A stretch of 64,000 nucleotides of DNA from Prorocentrum cordatum (taxonomy: Eukaryota; Sar; Dinophyceae; Prorocentrales; Prorocentraceae). Below the pieces are notes generated by a model that was not told the origin of the DNA, made no database searches, and saw only the letters and a list, made by a program, of their open reading frames with translations. Below are positions 51,040 to 61,826 of this stretch, in pieces (the stretch's first letter is position 1; the number at the start of each line of letters is the position of its first letter). The stretch lies in assembly GCA_963575745.1 (NCBI GenBank), contig CAUYUJ010003003.1:233977-297976 (forward strand). The letters run 5' to 3'. A program made the translations under genes and the position numbers.

Positions 51040-51560
51040 TTTCTTAAGGCCTTCTGGAGGCCTCCTGGGCGTGTTCTGGGGGCCTCTGGGGGCTTCCTCG
51101 GGCCACCCTGCCTCCAACCGCGGTCTCCCTGAACGACCAGGTCACGATTTGGAATGCTTCGGAGCGTGTCTTGGGGCAATCTTAGGCCGCCATGTGGCTC
51201 TCTGAGGGCCATATTGGACCCGTGTTGTGCCGTTTTGGGGCTCTTTTGGACTGCCTGGAAGCCCTTTCGGATGGTTGTGGAGCGATTCTGGAGCCTCCCA
51301 GGCGGTTTCGGACGACCTGAAGACCGCCGTCTTGGAGCGTCGGGAAGCCGAAAAGAGGAGAACCCAAAAATTCACCAAAAACCAACAGAAAATCAAGGAT
51401 TCATGCCTCTTGGGGCCTTCTTGGGAGCGCTCTTGGAGGCCTCTTTGGGGCCGTCGTGAAGGCCTCTTGGGCCGTCTTGAGGTCACGTCGGTCACTCTTG
51501 GAGCGCTCTTGTGCTGTCTTGGGGGTCTCTGGGACGTCTCCGATGACCCCCCTGATCGCC
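51040..51560 (+). repeat. CTTGGGGC-type array with spacer
   Basis: CTTCTGGAGGCCTCCTGGG and GCCTCTTGGGCCGTCTTGAG words. The spacer CGGGAAGCCGAAAAGAGG (about 51340) is shared with the 48.5-kb array. Confidence 0.75.
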
Positions 51561-51764
51561 CTAGGTGTGCTGGGAAGGCTTGGCAAAACGCCCTGCGAGG
51601 CCCGGGGGGCCGCTTCGAGGCCCGTCCGGAGGGTCCCAAAGCCCCAGATCCCGGGAATTTGTTTTTTTTGGGGGGGGGACGGGTTTTCACCCCGCCTGGG
51701 CTTACAAACATACAGGAAGAGGAATCTCTCTCTCTCTCTCTATATATATATAAATGCCTTGAGC

Positions 51765-51895
51765 TGGAGGTGAACGCTGTGGGATGTGAGCTATGTGATG
51801 CAAGCTGGGTCGTGTACGAGATGTGGTCTGAGCTCTGTGGTGCACGCTGCATCGTGGAAGCTATGGGGCGCAAGCTGTGTGGTGTCAGCTCCACG
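51765..51895 (+). repeat. Degenerate GTGATGCAAGCT-type repeats
   Basis: Units of about 14-16 bp such as GTGAGCTATGTGATGCAAG and CTGTGTGGTGTCAG. Similar to 45.08-45.15 kb. Both blocks are close to a TA microsatellite. Confidence 0.55.
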
Positions 51896-51899
51896 CACA

Positions 51900-52075
51900 G
51901 GGCGCCCACGAGCGCCCGCGGGGCGGCGCGGGCGGCCTCGGCGGACATCCCAAGCGCACAGGGGCGCCCACGAGTGCTCACGAGGCGGCAGCGCGGCACC
52001 ACCTCGGCGGACGTGCCAAGCGCACGGGGGGCCCACGAGCGCCCACGAGGCGGCGGCGGGGATCACCCTCGGGAC
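51900..52075 (+). repeat. About 63-bp GC-rich tandem repeat, three copies
   Basis: GCCCACGAG(C/T)GC recurs at about 51904, 51966 and 52030, with CACCTCGGCGGACGTGCCAA or close forms in between. Confidence 0.75.
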
Positions 52076-52129
52076 CCGTCCAACTGACGTAAGGGACAGA
52101 AGTGCAAGCACTGCGTGAGGGGAAACAGC

Positions 52130-52425
52130 ACCCGCCCTGCTCCTCCTCATCTCCTCCTCCTCCTCCTCCTCCTGATCAACTCCTCCTCCTGCTCAGCTCA
52201 TCCTCCCTCTCCTCCTCCTCAACCACCGTCGGGTGCGCCGAAGAGGTGGCAAAGAAGACGGGGGTTGGCGCATCGTGGTCCGGGGTACGTGCGCGGACGA
52301 GGGGGCCACGAAGATGTCATGGCCCAGGCCAGCATATCCACAAACACAAGCACACTCAGTCCTCCGCACCAACTCTTGGACTCCTCCTCCTCCTCCTCCT
52401 CCTTCCCTCCTCCTCCTCATCACCA
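52130..52425 (+). repeat. Two (CTC)n blocks
   Basis: 52130-52225 and 52378-52425 are CTC-rich. A family C-like piece (GGCGGCGCTAGGGGCGCTGC) lies at about 52440-52535. Confidence 0.75.
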
Positions 52426-52792
52426 CTCTTCCGAACAGAAAAGCTACACGAACATGAGGTACATTTCGGAGGTTCTCCCTGGCTCGCTCCGCACGCCAGG
52501 GGCGGCGCTAGGGGCGCTGCCAGGGGGGAACCACCATCCATATCAGAAACCAACGCGGGCCCCCGACAATGTGTCAAAGTATGCTCGCCAACTCTGTTTC
52601 AACATAACAAGGGTTCTTACTGGGTCATAAAGATTGCGTGTGCCGAGAGATCTGCCAGCATTGCCATTGTGGCAGTTGCTGACGTTGCCATTGCTTTTCA
52701 TGTGGTTGTTAGGTGGTTTGTTGTCGGTGCTACTGTCATTCATGTTTCGAGGCGTCGTTGGGGTAAGTTTAATTGTGGACGCCAGACTGTCT

Positions 52793-52990
52793 GGACGACC
52801 GAAACGAAAACATGAAAAATGAAAGCACTGCCCAATAATCCAAATTGTCCCATATGGACGGCGGCCAGTGTTGGGCAGGCGGCCTTCCGTGTCAAATGGA
52901 CCACGTCCGCAGCGGCGCGGACAACGAGTCCTGTTCGACAACAACAAGAACTGCTGTTGGGCATCGCACCCACTATTCCGTACAGATGTC
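52793..52990. mobile_element. Family D copy 3
   Basis: CCAGTGTTGGGCAGGCGGCC, GTCCGCAGCGGCGCGGAC, AACGAGTCCTGTTCGACAAC and ATTCCGTACAG keep the family order. A second, truncated left end (GAAATGGGTGCGGAAAACAG) starts at about 53005. Confidence 0.75.
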
Positions 52991-53049
52991 GATCGTCCCG
53001 AGAAATGGGTGCGGAAAACAGGTGGAAGATATCCAATACTTATGTTGTT

Positions 53050-53205
53050 TCCATCGTACTTCAGGACCACATCCCATGCATAATTTCGAGCACCCAGAAA
53101 AGTATCGAAACGATGTCGAACGAGTGTCTCCCAGGGCCCGACGCGTGAAAGCCCTCAAAATTCAGTACTTTCCTGGTGCTCGAAATTGTTTCTGGTGATC
53201 AAGGC
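53050..53205 (+). mobile_element. Family R copy 2
   Basis: CATCGTACTTCAGGACCACA, TCGAGCACCCAGAAAAGTAT, GTCTCCCAGGGCCCGACGCG and CAGTACTTTCCTGGTGCTCG in order. The GAGCACC/GGTGCTC parts are inverted. Confidence 0.75.
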
Positions 53206-53212
53206 TTAAGTA

Positions 53213-53404
53213 TCGGGAGCGGCCAAGAGGGGGGTGTCCAAGAGGGGGGGGTGCAAATCATGACCGGCGGCATGTGCGCGGCCCAGCGGGGGGGCCAGGG
53301 ACGTAATGAAATAAGAAGAGGCGCCATGAAATCTGGGGAAACATCATGGCCCCCGCCATGAAATCCCCCCCCCTAGTCATCACCCCCCTCTTTTCCGCCC
53401 CCGA
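53213..53404. mobile_element. Family E copy 2
   Basis: The ends are TCGGGAGCGGCCAAGAGGGG and CCCCTCTTTTCCGCCCCCGA. AAGTA flanks both sides (53208-53212, 53405-53409). The centre GAAGAGGCGCCATGAAATCT is shared with the other copies. Confidence 0.85.
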
Positions 53405-53437
53405 AAGTAGATTGGAACATCATAGCCCGAGAAGTGG

Positions 53438-53605
53438 GTGCGGAAAACAGATGGAAGATACCCAACACATGTTGTCCCCTACAGGCAGCGGCCACCGCTC
53501 GGCAGGCGGCCGCTGGTCTCGAACGGCAAAAAGCGTCAGCGGCGACACCGAGACGACGAGTCCTGCCCGAAAGGACAAACAGTAGGAGCTCGACCACAGG
53601 AGACC
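53438..53605. mobile_element. Family D copy 4
   Basis: GTGCGGAAAACAGATGGAAG, CACATGTTGTCCCCTACAGG, GGCAGGCGGCCGCTGG and GACGAGTCCTGCCCGAAAGG. The right TIR is not clear. Confidence 0.7.
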
Positions 53606-53606
53606 T

Positions 53607-53749
53607 CAGAGGCGCCGATAGGGGCGAATAGCCCAGGGGAGAGCAACACATGTGTTCAGGTGCGCCGATGATCTATGTCTTCGAAGAGGCTGTCGGGCGA
53701 ATACGTGTAATGCCCGCCCCTGGGCTACTCGCCCCTATCGTCGCCGCCG
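53607..53749. mobile_element. Family V copy 2
   Basis: GGCGCCGATAGGGGCGAATA and CTACTCGCCCCTATCGTCGC form the arms. The centre matches copy 1 at 26.6 kb in reverse complement. Confidence 0.8.
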
Positions 53750-53936
53750 AAAGCCGTCCACAAGAAACTCAACGCTGCCCATTGATTTTTTGGTTTGGGC
53801 CCGTCACGCTTGCCACAACAAAACATCGAGACCCAAGAAACCTGGGGCAACCCGAAGGCAAGCAGGCGCGGGCTTCTGCTGCAAGACGTGCTGCCGGTCT
53901 CTGTGCCCATCCTTTCCGTAGATGGCATGGACATGC

Positions 53937-54190
53937 TAGAGGCCTCCTAGATGGGGTCGGAGTATATGGGGTCGAAAGATCGCGCCGTATCGGCGATACA
54001 TCGGCGATTCATCGGCGATGCATCGGCGATGCATCGGCGATGCACTGGCGATGCATCGTCGACGTCGGCGCAGCATTGGCGACGTCGACCTGAAGCAAAT
54101 CGGGCCCTACATCGAGCCGCATCGGCGAAACATTGGCGATGCGGCGCGATCCTCCGACCCCATCTACTCCAACCCCAGCTAGGAGGCCCA
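53937..54190. mobile_element. Family A copy 5 (best preserved)
   Basis: Left arm TAGAGGCCTCCTAGATGGGG with GTCGAAAGATCGCGCCG; right arm GCGGCGCGATCCTCCGACCC ending AGCTAGGAGGCCCA. GACATGC flanks both sides (53930-53936, 54191-54197). Inside are five successive CATCGGCGAT words. Confidence 0.9.
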
Positions 54191-54240
54191 GACATGCCCG
54201 AGTTAATTTTTGCTCGACCGTCCCGGTGTATGCAATGATT

Positions 54241-54352
54241 GGGCGCCCGAATTATCCGGGGTAACTCGGGTCCGGGGTAACTCGGGTTTGGAATCCCGAA
54301 AAACGAACCCGAGTTATCCCTGACCCGAGTTACCCCTGATGATTCGGGGCTC
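54241..54352. repeat. Inverted repeat of GGGTAACTCGGG words
   Basis: CCGAATTATCCGGGGTAACT and GGGTAACTCGGGTTTGG are opposed by AACCCGAGTTATCCC, ACCCGAGTTACCCC and GATTCGGGG. It can fold as a long hairpin. Confidence 0.7.
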
Positions 54353-54466
54353 TGAAATGATGTCTCCTTGGACCTCTCACAGGCCCGGTGGGAGAGCAAG
54401 CGCGCACTCCCTCGGAGCGCGGGGCGGGACCTCGGCCCGGGAAGGGGCCTCGAGGCGGAGCACTCG

Positions 54467-54640
54467 GGGGGCGTCCAGGAGGGGGGCGTCCAGGAGGGCC
54501 GGGGGGCGCCGAGGGAGTGCAAGATGGTGAGAGGAGGTGCCATGCCATCCGGGCAACAATCATGGCCATGGTCATCATCTGCCCCTCCCTGCCCCTCCCC
54601 CCTCGGTTGTCACCCCCCGCTTGGGCGACCCCGGTAAAAT
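54467..54640. mobile_element. Family E-like diverged copy
   Basis: GGGGGGCGTCCAGGAGGGGG, GAGGTGCCATGCCATCCGGG and TTGTCACCCCCCGCTTGGGC keep the order of family E. From 54700 to 55300 no gene is recognised. Confidence 0.5.
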
Positions 54641-55361
54641 GACACCGGGCCGTTTGGCCAGGCAAGGGGCTCGGATGCCCAGAGCACCGTCGATCTGTGC
54701 CGTCGGGGATCGTTTCTTCTATTTCGGCGCCTGGGGCCCAGAGCAATTCGGGCCCCCTGGACGGGATCAGGACCTCTGGGGCCGCGCATGGAAAAAATCG
54801 AATCGTCGGATGTCTTGGTGCACAGTGTACAGATGCCACAGCTGTCCTACAGGTGGAATTATGTAGCGTCTACTGTCAGGAGCTGTTGCTCAGCGTGTCG
54901 CAGCGGCGGCCCCAGCGACACACCATGCCCTGCAAGCGGGGCCAGAGACGTGGTCAGCGTGTCGCGCCAGAAACGTGGTGGGCCAGAACCGGCGGCGCGA
55001 TACGAGAACGCAACCGCCTTTGACTCGGCGGTGGACGAACCTTCCTTCAATAAACCACCCGTTAATGAAAACGGCCTAAGACCGAAACCGACTGACCTGG
55101 ACCCGCAAACATGGCGGCCGCGACGCCCCCTCGCGAACCGGAAACGGCCAATTCGCTAATCGACGTGTCAAGGCAGGAGGTCTATCCATATGCGCCGAAT
55201 TCCATCGACCAACCGACGCGGTGTCCACATCGAGCCTCTCCGACATCCTCCCCCCGCCGGCCTTTTCTGTTCTGACGGGCTGCGGCATGGGACGGCATCC
55301 ATGGCTCAGTCTGGACCCCAACCCATCGGACGAAGCGGGGGGGGGTGACCCTGAGGGGGGG

Positions 55362-55505
55362 CATGAAGTCGATCCGTTGGTGCACCGAACTGCCGCGAAC
55401 AGATGCCCCTCGCATGCCCGACTTATCCGCAACTAGTGGGAGCTGCCGGCGGCTGGGGGGGCATCTGTCTTGGGCGGTTCGGTGCAAAAACCGATCGAAC
55501 TCACA
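55362..55505. repeat. Inverted repeat, 45-bp arms
   Basis: GAAGTCGATCCGTTGGTGCA and CCGAACTGCCGCGAACAGAT (55365-55405) are matched in reverse by GGCATCTGTCTTGGGCGGTT and CGGTGCAAAAACCGATCGAA (55460-55500). Confidence 0.7.
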
Positions 55506-55803
55506 CACACCCCGGGGCATACAGACCCTTGGAGGGATCCCGAACAAAAGGGGTTGGCGAACCATCTCGCGCAGCTGGTCTTCGTGGCGCCTTCGGGCGC
55601 CCGAGGCGCCCATGTCTCGAGGAGCATGCCCAGTGGCAGGGCCGAAACCAGCGGAACACACAGCAGTCTTCGTACCCCTCCCGCTCTGCCAATCCCTTTC
55701 CCCCCACTTTCGTCCGACCCGATGGATGCCCCCCAGCGAAAGCGTGACTCGCGCCGCCCTGGGTCGCGGGGGAGTGGGGCGCGACCAGGGGTCGAAAATA
55801 GCA

Positions 55804-55979
55804 TGAGGTCGGGCATGTCCTCCTGCAGGCGGATCGCGGAGAGAAAAAAAAGCGAACAAAGTAAAACAACAAGCAACACTCACCAACAAAAACAATAGTC
55901 AAAACGACTATTCCCCAGACTATGTCTTGAATGCTGTTTTTGGGCAGTCCTCCTGCACAGGCACACGCCCGACTTGAAC
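55804..55979. mobile_element. Family B copy 8
   Basis: The ends are TGAGGTCGGGCATGTCCTCC and CAGGCACACGCCCGACTTGA. ATAGCA flanks both sides (55798-55803, 55980-55985). The interior is A-rich. Confidence 0.9.
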
Positions 55980-56548
55980 ATAGCAGGCAGGGGCAGCATG
56001 CACGCGGCGCACGCGCGCACACCCAGCACCCCGACGGTCCCGGGGCGCAGGCCTCTCGGGGGGTCGCCGCGGGCCGGCCCGAGGGGGGACCTCTGGGGGA
56101 CTCTGGCACGCACAGCGGGGGCCGCGACACTCGTCACTGCACCGACCTCGCAGACGTGCTGCAGCGGATTTGTGCGCGGGTTTCTGCCACAGCACGACCC
56201 CGAAACGGCGAGCGAAAAACAGAGAGAGAGTTTCACGTGGACTGTTGGTGTATAATTAGTCGTCCTCCCGGGCCGAGACGACTCCGCACGAAAGTCCCTC
56301 CGAAATCCCGAACGAACTTCTCAAGCACACTCCAGGCCCATCCTTTTGTTTTCCGAACGGAATCCGCTCTCTGCGATGTTGGCGCCATGACGCTTGTGGG
56401 CATCGAGAGCTCGGCGGCTCTGCAGCGGCCGGAGGGGATCCTGGCTCAAGGCGCCCCCCGCCAGCTTCTCGCGCCACGCTCGGGCTACACGCAGGGCGTG
56501 GCCCCGGGCAAGAGTGACCCCTGGCGCGTGCCTCTCGGGGGCCACGTG

Positions 56549-56672
56549 GGGGAGGAGGAGGAGGAGGAGGAGGAGGAGGAGGAGGAGGAGGAGGAGGAGG
56601 AGGAGGAGGAGGAGGAGGGAGGAGGAGGAGAGGAGGAGGAGGAGGAGGGGGAGGGGGAGGAGGAGGAGAACT
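56549..56672 (+). repeat. (GGA)n purine tract
   Basis: Long uninterrupted GGA. The flanks 55985-56545 and 56680-57200 are GC-rich with no recognised gene. Confidence 0.95.
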
Positions 56673-57204
56673 CGCGGGCCCGTGCTGGGGGGGGACCCCC
56701 TCCGGCTCGCAGCAGAGGCCACCCCGGCGAGGACTCGCTCCCGGGCGAGGCCGAGCCCTGGCCATCCCGGGGCTCCGGGGGGGCCGCCCGCGCCTCGCGC
56801 GCGCGGGGCCCCGGAGGCCCTCTCGGCATCCCGTGGGGAGCCGGGGGACCGGACCGGGTCCGAGTGGCCTCCCGAGCTCAGGGCGCGCACATCGCCGTCA
56901 GGCAGGGGAGGCCCCGAGGGAACACGGCCCTGGAAACGCTGGGACACGTTGTCGCTCCTTCGCGGGACTTCTTGTCGACGGCCCGGTGCCCGAAGAGGGC
57001 GCAGGGAGGCCAGGGGCCCTGTCCACCAATCAGCACCTCCGATGTGGGGCCAAGAGACAGAGGGGGCTCTGGGACTGGGAAGCCTTGACGCTGCAATCTC
57101 AACCTAAAGACCCCTTCCTTCGCCATGAAAGGAGCGGGCTTGAGGGCGGATGCTGGTCCCCAAGGGCTTTTTCCCAGGACGCACTCTGCACCCTGGGCCG
57201 TTGT

Positions 57205-57640
57205 CTGACAGTCCTGGGGACCTTGGAGGGCTCCAAAGGCCGAACATGGCCAAGAACCTCAGGACATGCTCCCCTCAGGAACTGTTTGCTCCACGGCGAC
57301 TGCTATCCTGAAGGCACCATCTCTGAGGGCACGATCCTCGAAACACCACCTCAAGAAACCTCCTTTTCCCTCTGGACGTCCGAAGTGGGTACGCAACACT
57401 TTGGGTACGATGCCCAGCAGCAAATATTGTCCAACATCGACAGCGGCCGCTGTCGGGCAGGCGATCTTTGGTTTCAAATAGACAAAGTCCGCGGCGACGC
57501 CGACAACGAATCCTGTTCAAAATGAAAAAGAACTGCTGCCAATATCCGTCCGCTTTCTCTCCGTCCCAAGACCCGCTTGCTCCACGGCGACCCCCACCTT
57601 AATGGCGCCATATCTGAGGGCCCCATCCTCGAAGCACCGA
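57205..57640. repeat. Family X and a duplicated CTCCACGGCGAC unit
   Basis: TCTGACAGTCCTGGGGACC to CCCTCAGGAAC (57208-57285) resembles 62805-62895. TTGCTCCACGGCGAC with ATCTGAGGGC and ATCCTCGAA occurs at 57286 and again at 57569, on both sides of family D copy 5. Confidence 0.55.
57386..57550. mobile_element. Family D copy 5
   Basis: GGGTACGCAACACTTTGGGT, CAGCGGCCGCTGTCGGGCAG, GTCCGCGGCGACGCCGACAA and ATCCTGTTCAAAATGAAAAA follow the family order. Confidence 0.75.
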
Positions 57641-57845
57641 TCGGGGAGACGTAAGACTCGGGTTTGGGGGACTCGGATTGGCCTGACGAGGCCGCCGAGA
57701 AAGTGACGAGACCCAGTCTGAAATGTGACGCGATCTCCTGCTGCAAGCATCCCACGACAACGGGCCCATCAAAATCCAGGACGGGTCCGTCCCAAATCGT
57801 CGGCACACACGAGGTGCGGCATACTCGAGTCTTACGTTTCTCCAG
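57641..57845. mobile_element. Family S copy 3
   Basis: The ends are TCGGGGAGACGTAAGACTCG and CGAGTCTTACGTTTCTCCAG. ACCGA flanks both sides (57636-57640, 57846-57850). Confidence 0.85.
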
Positions 57846-57871
57846 ACCGACTCAAGACCCCTCACCTTCAC

Positions 57872-58073
57872 TCGGGGGCGGCCAAGAGGGGGGCGTCCAA
57901 GAGGGGGGGCGCAAAGCATAGCCGACAACATGTGCACAGCCCAGGGGGGGGCCCCAGGACGTAATGAAACAAGAAGAGGCGCCATGAAATCTGGGGAGAC
58001 AGCGTGGCCCCCGCCTTGATATCCACCCCCCATGATCATCAAGCCCCTCTCTGCCGCACCCGACCTCGCCTTC
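57872..58073. mobile_element. Family E copy 3
   Basis: TCGGGGGCGGCCAAGAGGGG to CCCTCTCTGCCGCACCCGA, centre GAAGAGGCGCCATGAAATCT. Target repeats are not clean. Confidence 0.8.
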
Positions 58074-58214
58074 AGGGCGAAACGTCCCGCGGCCGTGCCC
58101 TCACGGCCGGGCGCTGCCGGCGGCGAGTGCGGGCGGCGGCCGCTGCAGCGCAGCGGGCGCCGAAGCTCGGAGGACACTCCGCGAGTGTCCGCCGCCGCCT
58201 CAGCTTCGTGGCCG

Positions 58215-58505
58215 GCGTCTCGGGTCGGGAGGAGGAGGCGGAGGAGGAGGAGGCGGCGGAGGAGGAGCCGCTGGGCTCACCGAGAACAGAAACTGCGGCA
58301 CTGAGCGCACTGAATGCAACGGAAGGCACAACTTGTGCCCTCACCTGAAGGCACTGGAGGCACATTTGTTTGCCTCTAGTGAGCTCACTGAAGGCAGCAA
58401 GTTTTGCCTTCGGTAATATTTATGCTTTCAGGGTGCCATTCCCCTCCCGCACGCACCACCTCCTCCTCCTCCTCCTCCTCCTCCTCCTCCTCCTCCTCCT
58501 CCTCC
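58215..58505 (+). repeat. GGA block and (CTC)n block
   Basis: 58215-58265 is GGA-rich and 58458-58505 is (CTC)n. Between them are GAAGGCA/TGCCTTC words. Confidence 0.8.
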
Positions 58506-58968
58506 CACACCCTACTCCTCCCGCATCCTCCCCCTCCCCCAAAACCTCCTCCTCGATCTCACGTCTTCCTTCATTAGTCCCCTTCCTCCTCCGCATTGTC
58601 ATGCCCCCTCCTTCTCCCCTCCTCCCCCTGGCGACCCTCTAGGACCCGCCGCAGCGTGGAGACGGACAAGCGCGGTAGCGCACGGGACAACGATTGTGCT
58701 ACTGCTGCGGTCAGTAAGAGGCGGTAGCAAAAATAATGCCCCGTGCATGCGTCGGCACTGAAACACTTGAGACAAGACCGTGTCTGACGCGTTCAGGCGG
58801 ACTGGAACGAATTAGAATACTCTTGCCTCGGCAGGGCCGGCTCCAGGGTAAAAAGAGGTCAACGACCCGTTCACCGACCCACCCAACAGGTTACCAATCT
58901 CGCCCGCCCCCTCCCCAAACATAGTTCACGTCGGCAATGGAACATGCAAGCTGGCACGTAGAAACTTA

Positions 58969-59202
58969 TTAGATCTTCTGCGCGCAGAAGGGCGTTGGCC
59001 CGAAAACGAGTCGGGCAATACGAAGGCGACGCAACAGAATCCGAGAGGAAATTCGCCGATCCACATTGGGGTAACGGCGCGTGAGTCCTTTCCCTTCCAT
59101 ACCCATTTCGTGAGAGACAGGGATCGGGTCTTTCAGGGCAGTGCACAGGAAGGGAGAGAGGGGTGGCGGGGGAGCTTTGGACAAAAACTCGGAGAAACCC
59201 AT
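58969..59202 (-). CDS. Short open frame, doubtful
   Basis: ATG at 59202 gives 77 codons beginning MGFSEFLSKAPPPPLSPFLC and containing a basic stretch RRISSRILLRRLRIARL. There is no signal, domain or neighbour that supports it. It lies in less repetitive DNA (58640-59560), where I otherwise see no gene. Confidence 0.15.
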   Translation of the reverse strand: MGFSEFLSKAPPPPLSPFLCTALKDPIPVSHEMGMEGKGLTRRYPNVDRRISSRILLRRLRIARLVFGPTPFCAQKI

Positions 59203-59564
59203 AATAGTTCAAAGGTCACAACGAATTCCGCAAGATGGCCAGGGGGGCGAGATGTCAAATGAAAGGCTCAATTGGGGACTCCTCACCGTCATCGATACCC
59301 AGATAACTAATGATCGATAGCTAACTTCGCTGGGCAGTGAGATGACCCAGGTGGGTCCCGAGAGGCGGGCCTGCTGGCCCAATGTGGTCACCCTAGGCTT
59401 CGAAGAGAACCAAACAGAGCTTCCAGAAACATCTCTCCAGCCGTGCATCATCACCCCCGGCCCTACTCCCGCCCCCAGCCCTGAACGTGTTCCTGCTACT
59501 TATCTCCCTCGTTTCTCCCTCTTCACTCCTCCTCATGCTCCGGGCTCCCTCCCTGGGGCCCCCA

Positions 59565-59600
59565 TTTCCCTCCTCCTCCTCCTCCTCCTCCTCCTCACCT
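59565..59600 (+). repeat. (CTC)n microsatellite
   Basis: CTC triplets; a (GAC)n/GCTGAC block follows at 59838-59900. Confidence 0.85.
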
Positions 59601-60027
59601 TGCTCCTTGCCTTTCGGTCTCTTCCTCCCCTTCCTCCCCGCCCTCCCTTACCTCATCCGCCCCAGGGCGACTCCTCGGCTCACCGCGCGCCTGCTGGGGC
59701 CACTCGCAGGCCGCAACACTGCGAGGGGCACGGCGGACGCGCCGCAGGCCAGGACCTGTGGCTCGACATCGAAGGGCGGTGCGCACCAGGGCGAAGATGA
59801 TGCCGCCGCACACCGAAGCGTCTCGCCTGCGGCATCGGATACGACGACGACGACGATGACGCTGACGCTGACGCTGACGACGACGACGACGACGACGATG
59901 GAGGGCTGGCCGAGACTACAGCGGCCCTCCCTGGCGTGTATCCTCCTTGCTGGGCCTGCCGTAGGCTGATCGCCGCCGCGGCTGCGCACGCCCCGAAAAC
60001 TGGCCAAGATTTGGGCGTGGCTTACTG

Positions 60028-60170
60028 GGGGGGTCACAAATGGGGGGGTCAGAAAAGGTCCCCTTTCGTGCCCCTTTCGGGCCCCTCCAGAGCCCCAGGG
60101 GGCTCGTTTAGGTACCGTTTGGGTACCTTTTCGAACCACCCTCGCCCCCCCCCATGTATGACCCCCCCAT
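60028..60170. repeat. Inverted repeat with GGGGGGGTCA ends
   Basis: TGGGGGGGTCACAAATGGGG is matched by CCCCCCATGTATGACCCCCC. GGTACC words and CCCCTTTCG repeats lie inside. It may be a TIR element but only one copy is seen. Confidence 0.6.
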
Positions 60171-60344
60171 TACGCAGCGCCCAAAAGATGCGCCCTGGGA
60201 GCAGTCCGGGGACAAGTTCTGAGCCGCGCGTGGGGGCCGCCGCCCTCGCCCGGCCCTCCTCCGAGACCTGTGCCGCTGGCGGCGAGGCAGAATGGCTGCA
60301 CCAGCGATAGAGCTGAACGGGGGGCACCGAGAATGACCAGCCTC

Positions 60345-60475
60345 GAACTGATCCCTATCCCTAAGATGGGCGAGCAAAAAGCGAGGGCAATCTTAGGGAT
60401 AGGCCCTCAGGAACTGGGGGAAGCCTCAAGATCGGCACCAAGATAAACTGATGTCAAACCTAGGGATAGGGATAT
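60345..60475. repeat. Inverted repeat of CCCTATCCCTAAG words
   Basis: CTGATCCCTATCCCTAAGAT is opposed by ATCTTAGGGATAGG and CCTAGGGATAGGGATATG. Confidence 0.65.
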
Positions 60476-60727
60476 GTTTCAAACTGGTAAGAGAAGCGAA
60501 GTGGCCAGCGTGCAGGAGAAGGAAGAGGAAGGGCAGGCGGCCGCGGGCCCTCCTCCGAAACACGGTCCTGGCGGAAACGGGGCATCCCCAGGGCCTCCTC
60601 GGGGACGAGTGCTTCCTCCTGGGCTGTCGTGAGCTGCCGTCTGGGGACGCGAAGCAGGGAGCTATGACCACGTCCGCATCCACGGCCTCGAGCCCAGGTG
60701 CCCAGGCTGCAAGCATTCAGACATTGC

Positions 60728-60801
60728 TATCTCCAGTGGAACTCATCCGACATCGGTCCCCGGACATTCCTATCTCCGGTGGAACTCATCCGACATCGGT
60801 C
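60728..60801 (+). repeat. 33-bp direct duplication
   Basis: CTATCTCCAGTGGAACTCAT with CCGACATCGGTCC occurs twice, 42 bp apart. A family D fragment (CAACAGCCGCTGTTGAGCAA) follows at 60798-60885. Confidence 0.8.
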
Positions 60802-60887
60802 CAACAGCCGCTGTTGAGCAAGCGACTTTCGGCCTCAATTGAACAACGTCCTCGGCGACGCCGACTGCGAGTCGAGGCCACCTAACG

Positions 60888-61047
60888 TTAAAGCGGGCGT
60901 GTCCCCTACAGGGGGGGGATTTTCGACGAAAAATAAAGAATACGCAAAAATACTCCAAGATGGTCTAACATTACTCAACAAATAGCCCCCAGGCAATTTT
61001 TTCTATTTTTGAATATTCCCCCTGTAGAGGGGCGAGCCCGACTTAAA
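60888..61047. mobile_element. Family B copy 9
   Basis: The ends are TTAAAGCGGGCGTGTCCCC and GAGGGGCGAGCCCGACTTAA. CCTA lies outside both ends. The AT-rich interior has the shared TTTTCGACGAAAAATAAAG word. Confidence 0.85.
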
Positions 61048-61107
61048 CCTAGCTTCGCGCACCGCGCCACGCGATGCGCGGTTCTGTGCGCGCCCTCTCG
61101 CCCCCCC

Positions 61108-61300
61108 CCTTGGATGAAGGGGCCCTGGGACACACACACACACACACACACAAAAAAAAAATACACACAAATAACAGGCTTCCCCTATGTTTTCCAATAT
61201 TTTCAGGTTTTTGTCTTCCCCCCCCCCAATTCCCACATTTTCCTATATTTTCTGGGGGATCGACGATTCGTTGTGTCTGTGTGTTTTTCTCCCTCCTGAC
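61108..61300 (+). repeat. Family O copy 3
   Basis: AAGGGGCCCTGGGACACACA, TTTTCCAATATTTTCAGG, TTTTTGTCTTCCCCCCCC, GGGGGATCGACGATTCGTTG and TTTCTCCCTCCTGAC in the family order. Confidence 0.75.
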
Positions 61301-61459
61301 CCTGGAGAATGGCAGCGCAGCGGGCCACAGCCGCGACGCGCGGTCCTCTTCGTAGGAACCCCGGCGAGCCCCGCTCGCAGAGAGTGGGCAGGACCCGGTG
61401 CCCGCCTTCGTCTCCATATCGTTCCCGCGCGCACGGCAAGATCGTGCCGTGGCGACTTT

Positions 61460-61650
61460 GACGCTCCTCCTCCTCCTCCTCCTCCTCCTCCTCCTCCTCC
61501 TCCTCCTCCTCGTCCTCCTCCTCCTCCCTTCTCACTACTCCCTCCTCCCTCCTCCTCCCTTCTTCCTACTCCCTCCTCCTCCTCCTCCTCCTCCTCCTCC
61601 TCCTCCTGCTCTTCCTCCTCCTTCTTCTCCCCCTCCTCCTCCTCCTCTGG
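61460..61650 (+). repeat. (CTC)n tract
   Basis: About 190 bp of CTC and CTCC units. Confidence 0.95.
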
Positions 61651-61826
61651 TTCTCGACACTTCGTGGATCGTTCAACCCCCTCAGCGATCGCAGCTTCCC
61701 GACGGCACCAATGGCTCGATCACGGCCACTGCTGCGTCCGTGGCGGCGCTCGGTCTTCGGAAGGCGGCGGGGCCCCTCGGAAGCCCTCGCGCCTCCTAAG
61801 AAGAAGCCTGCGGCTTCGCAGAAGCC

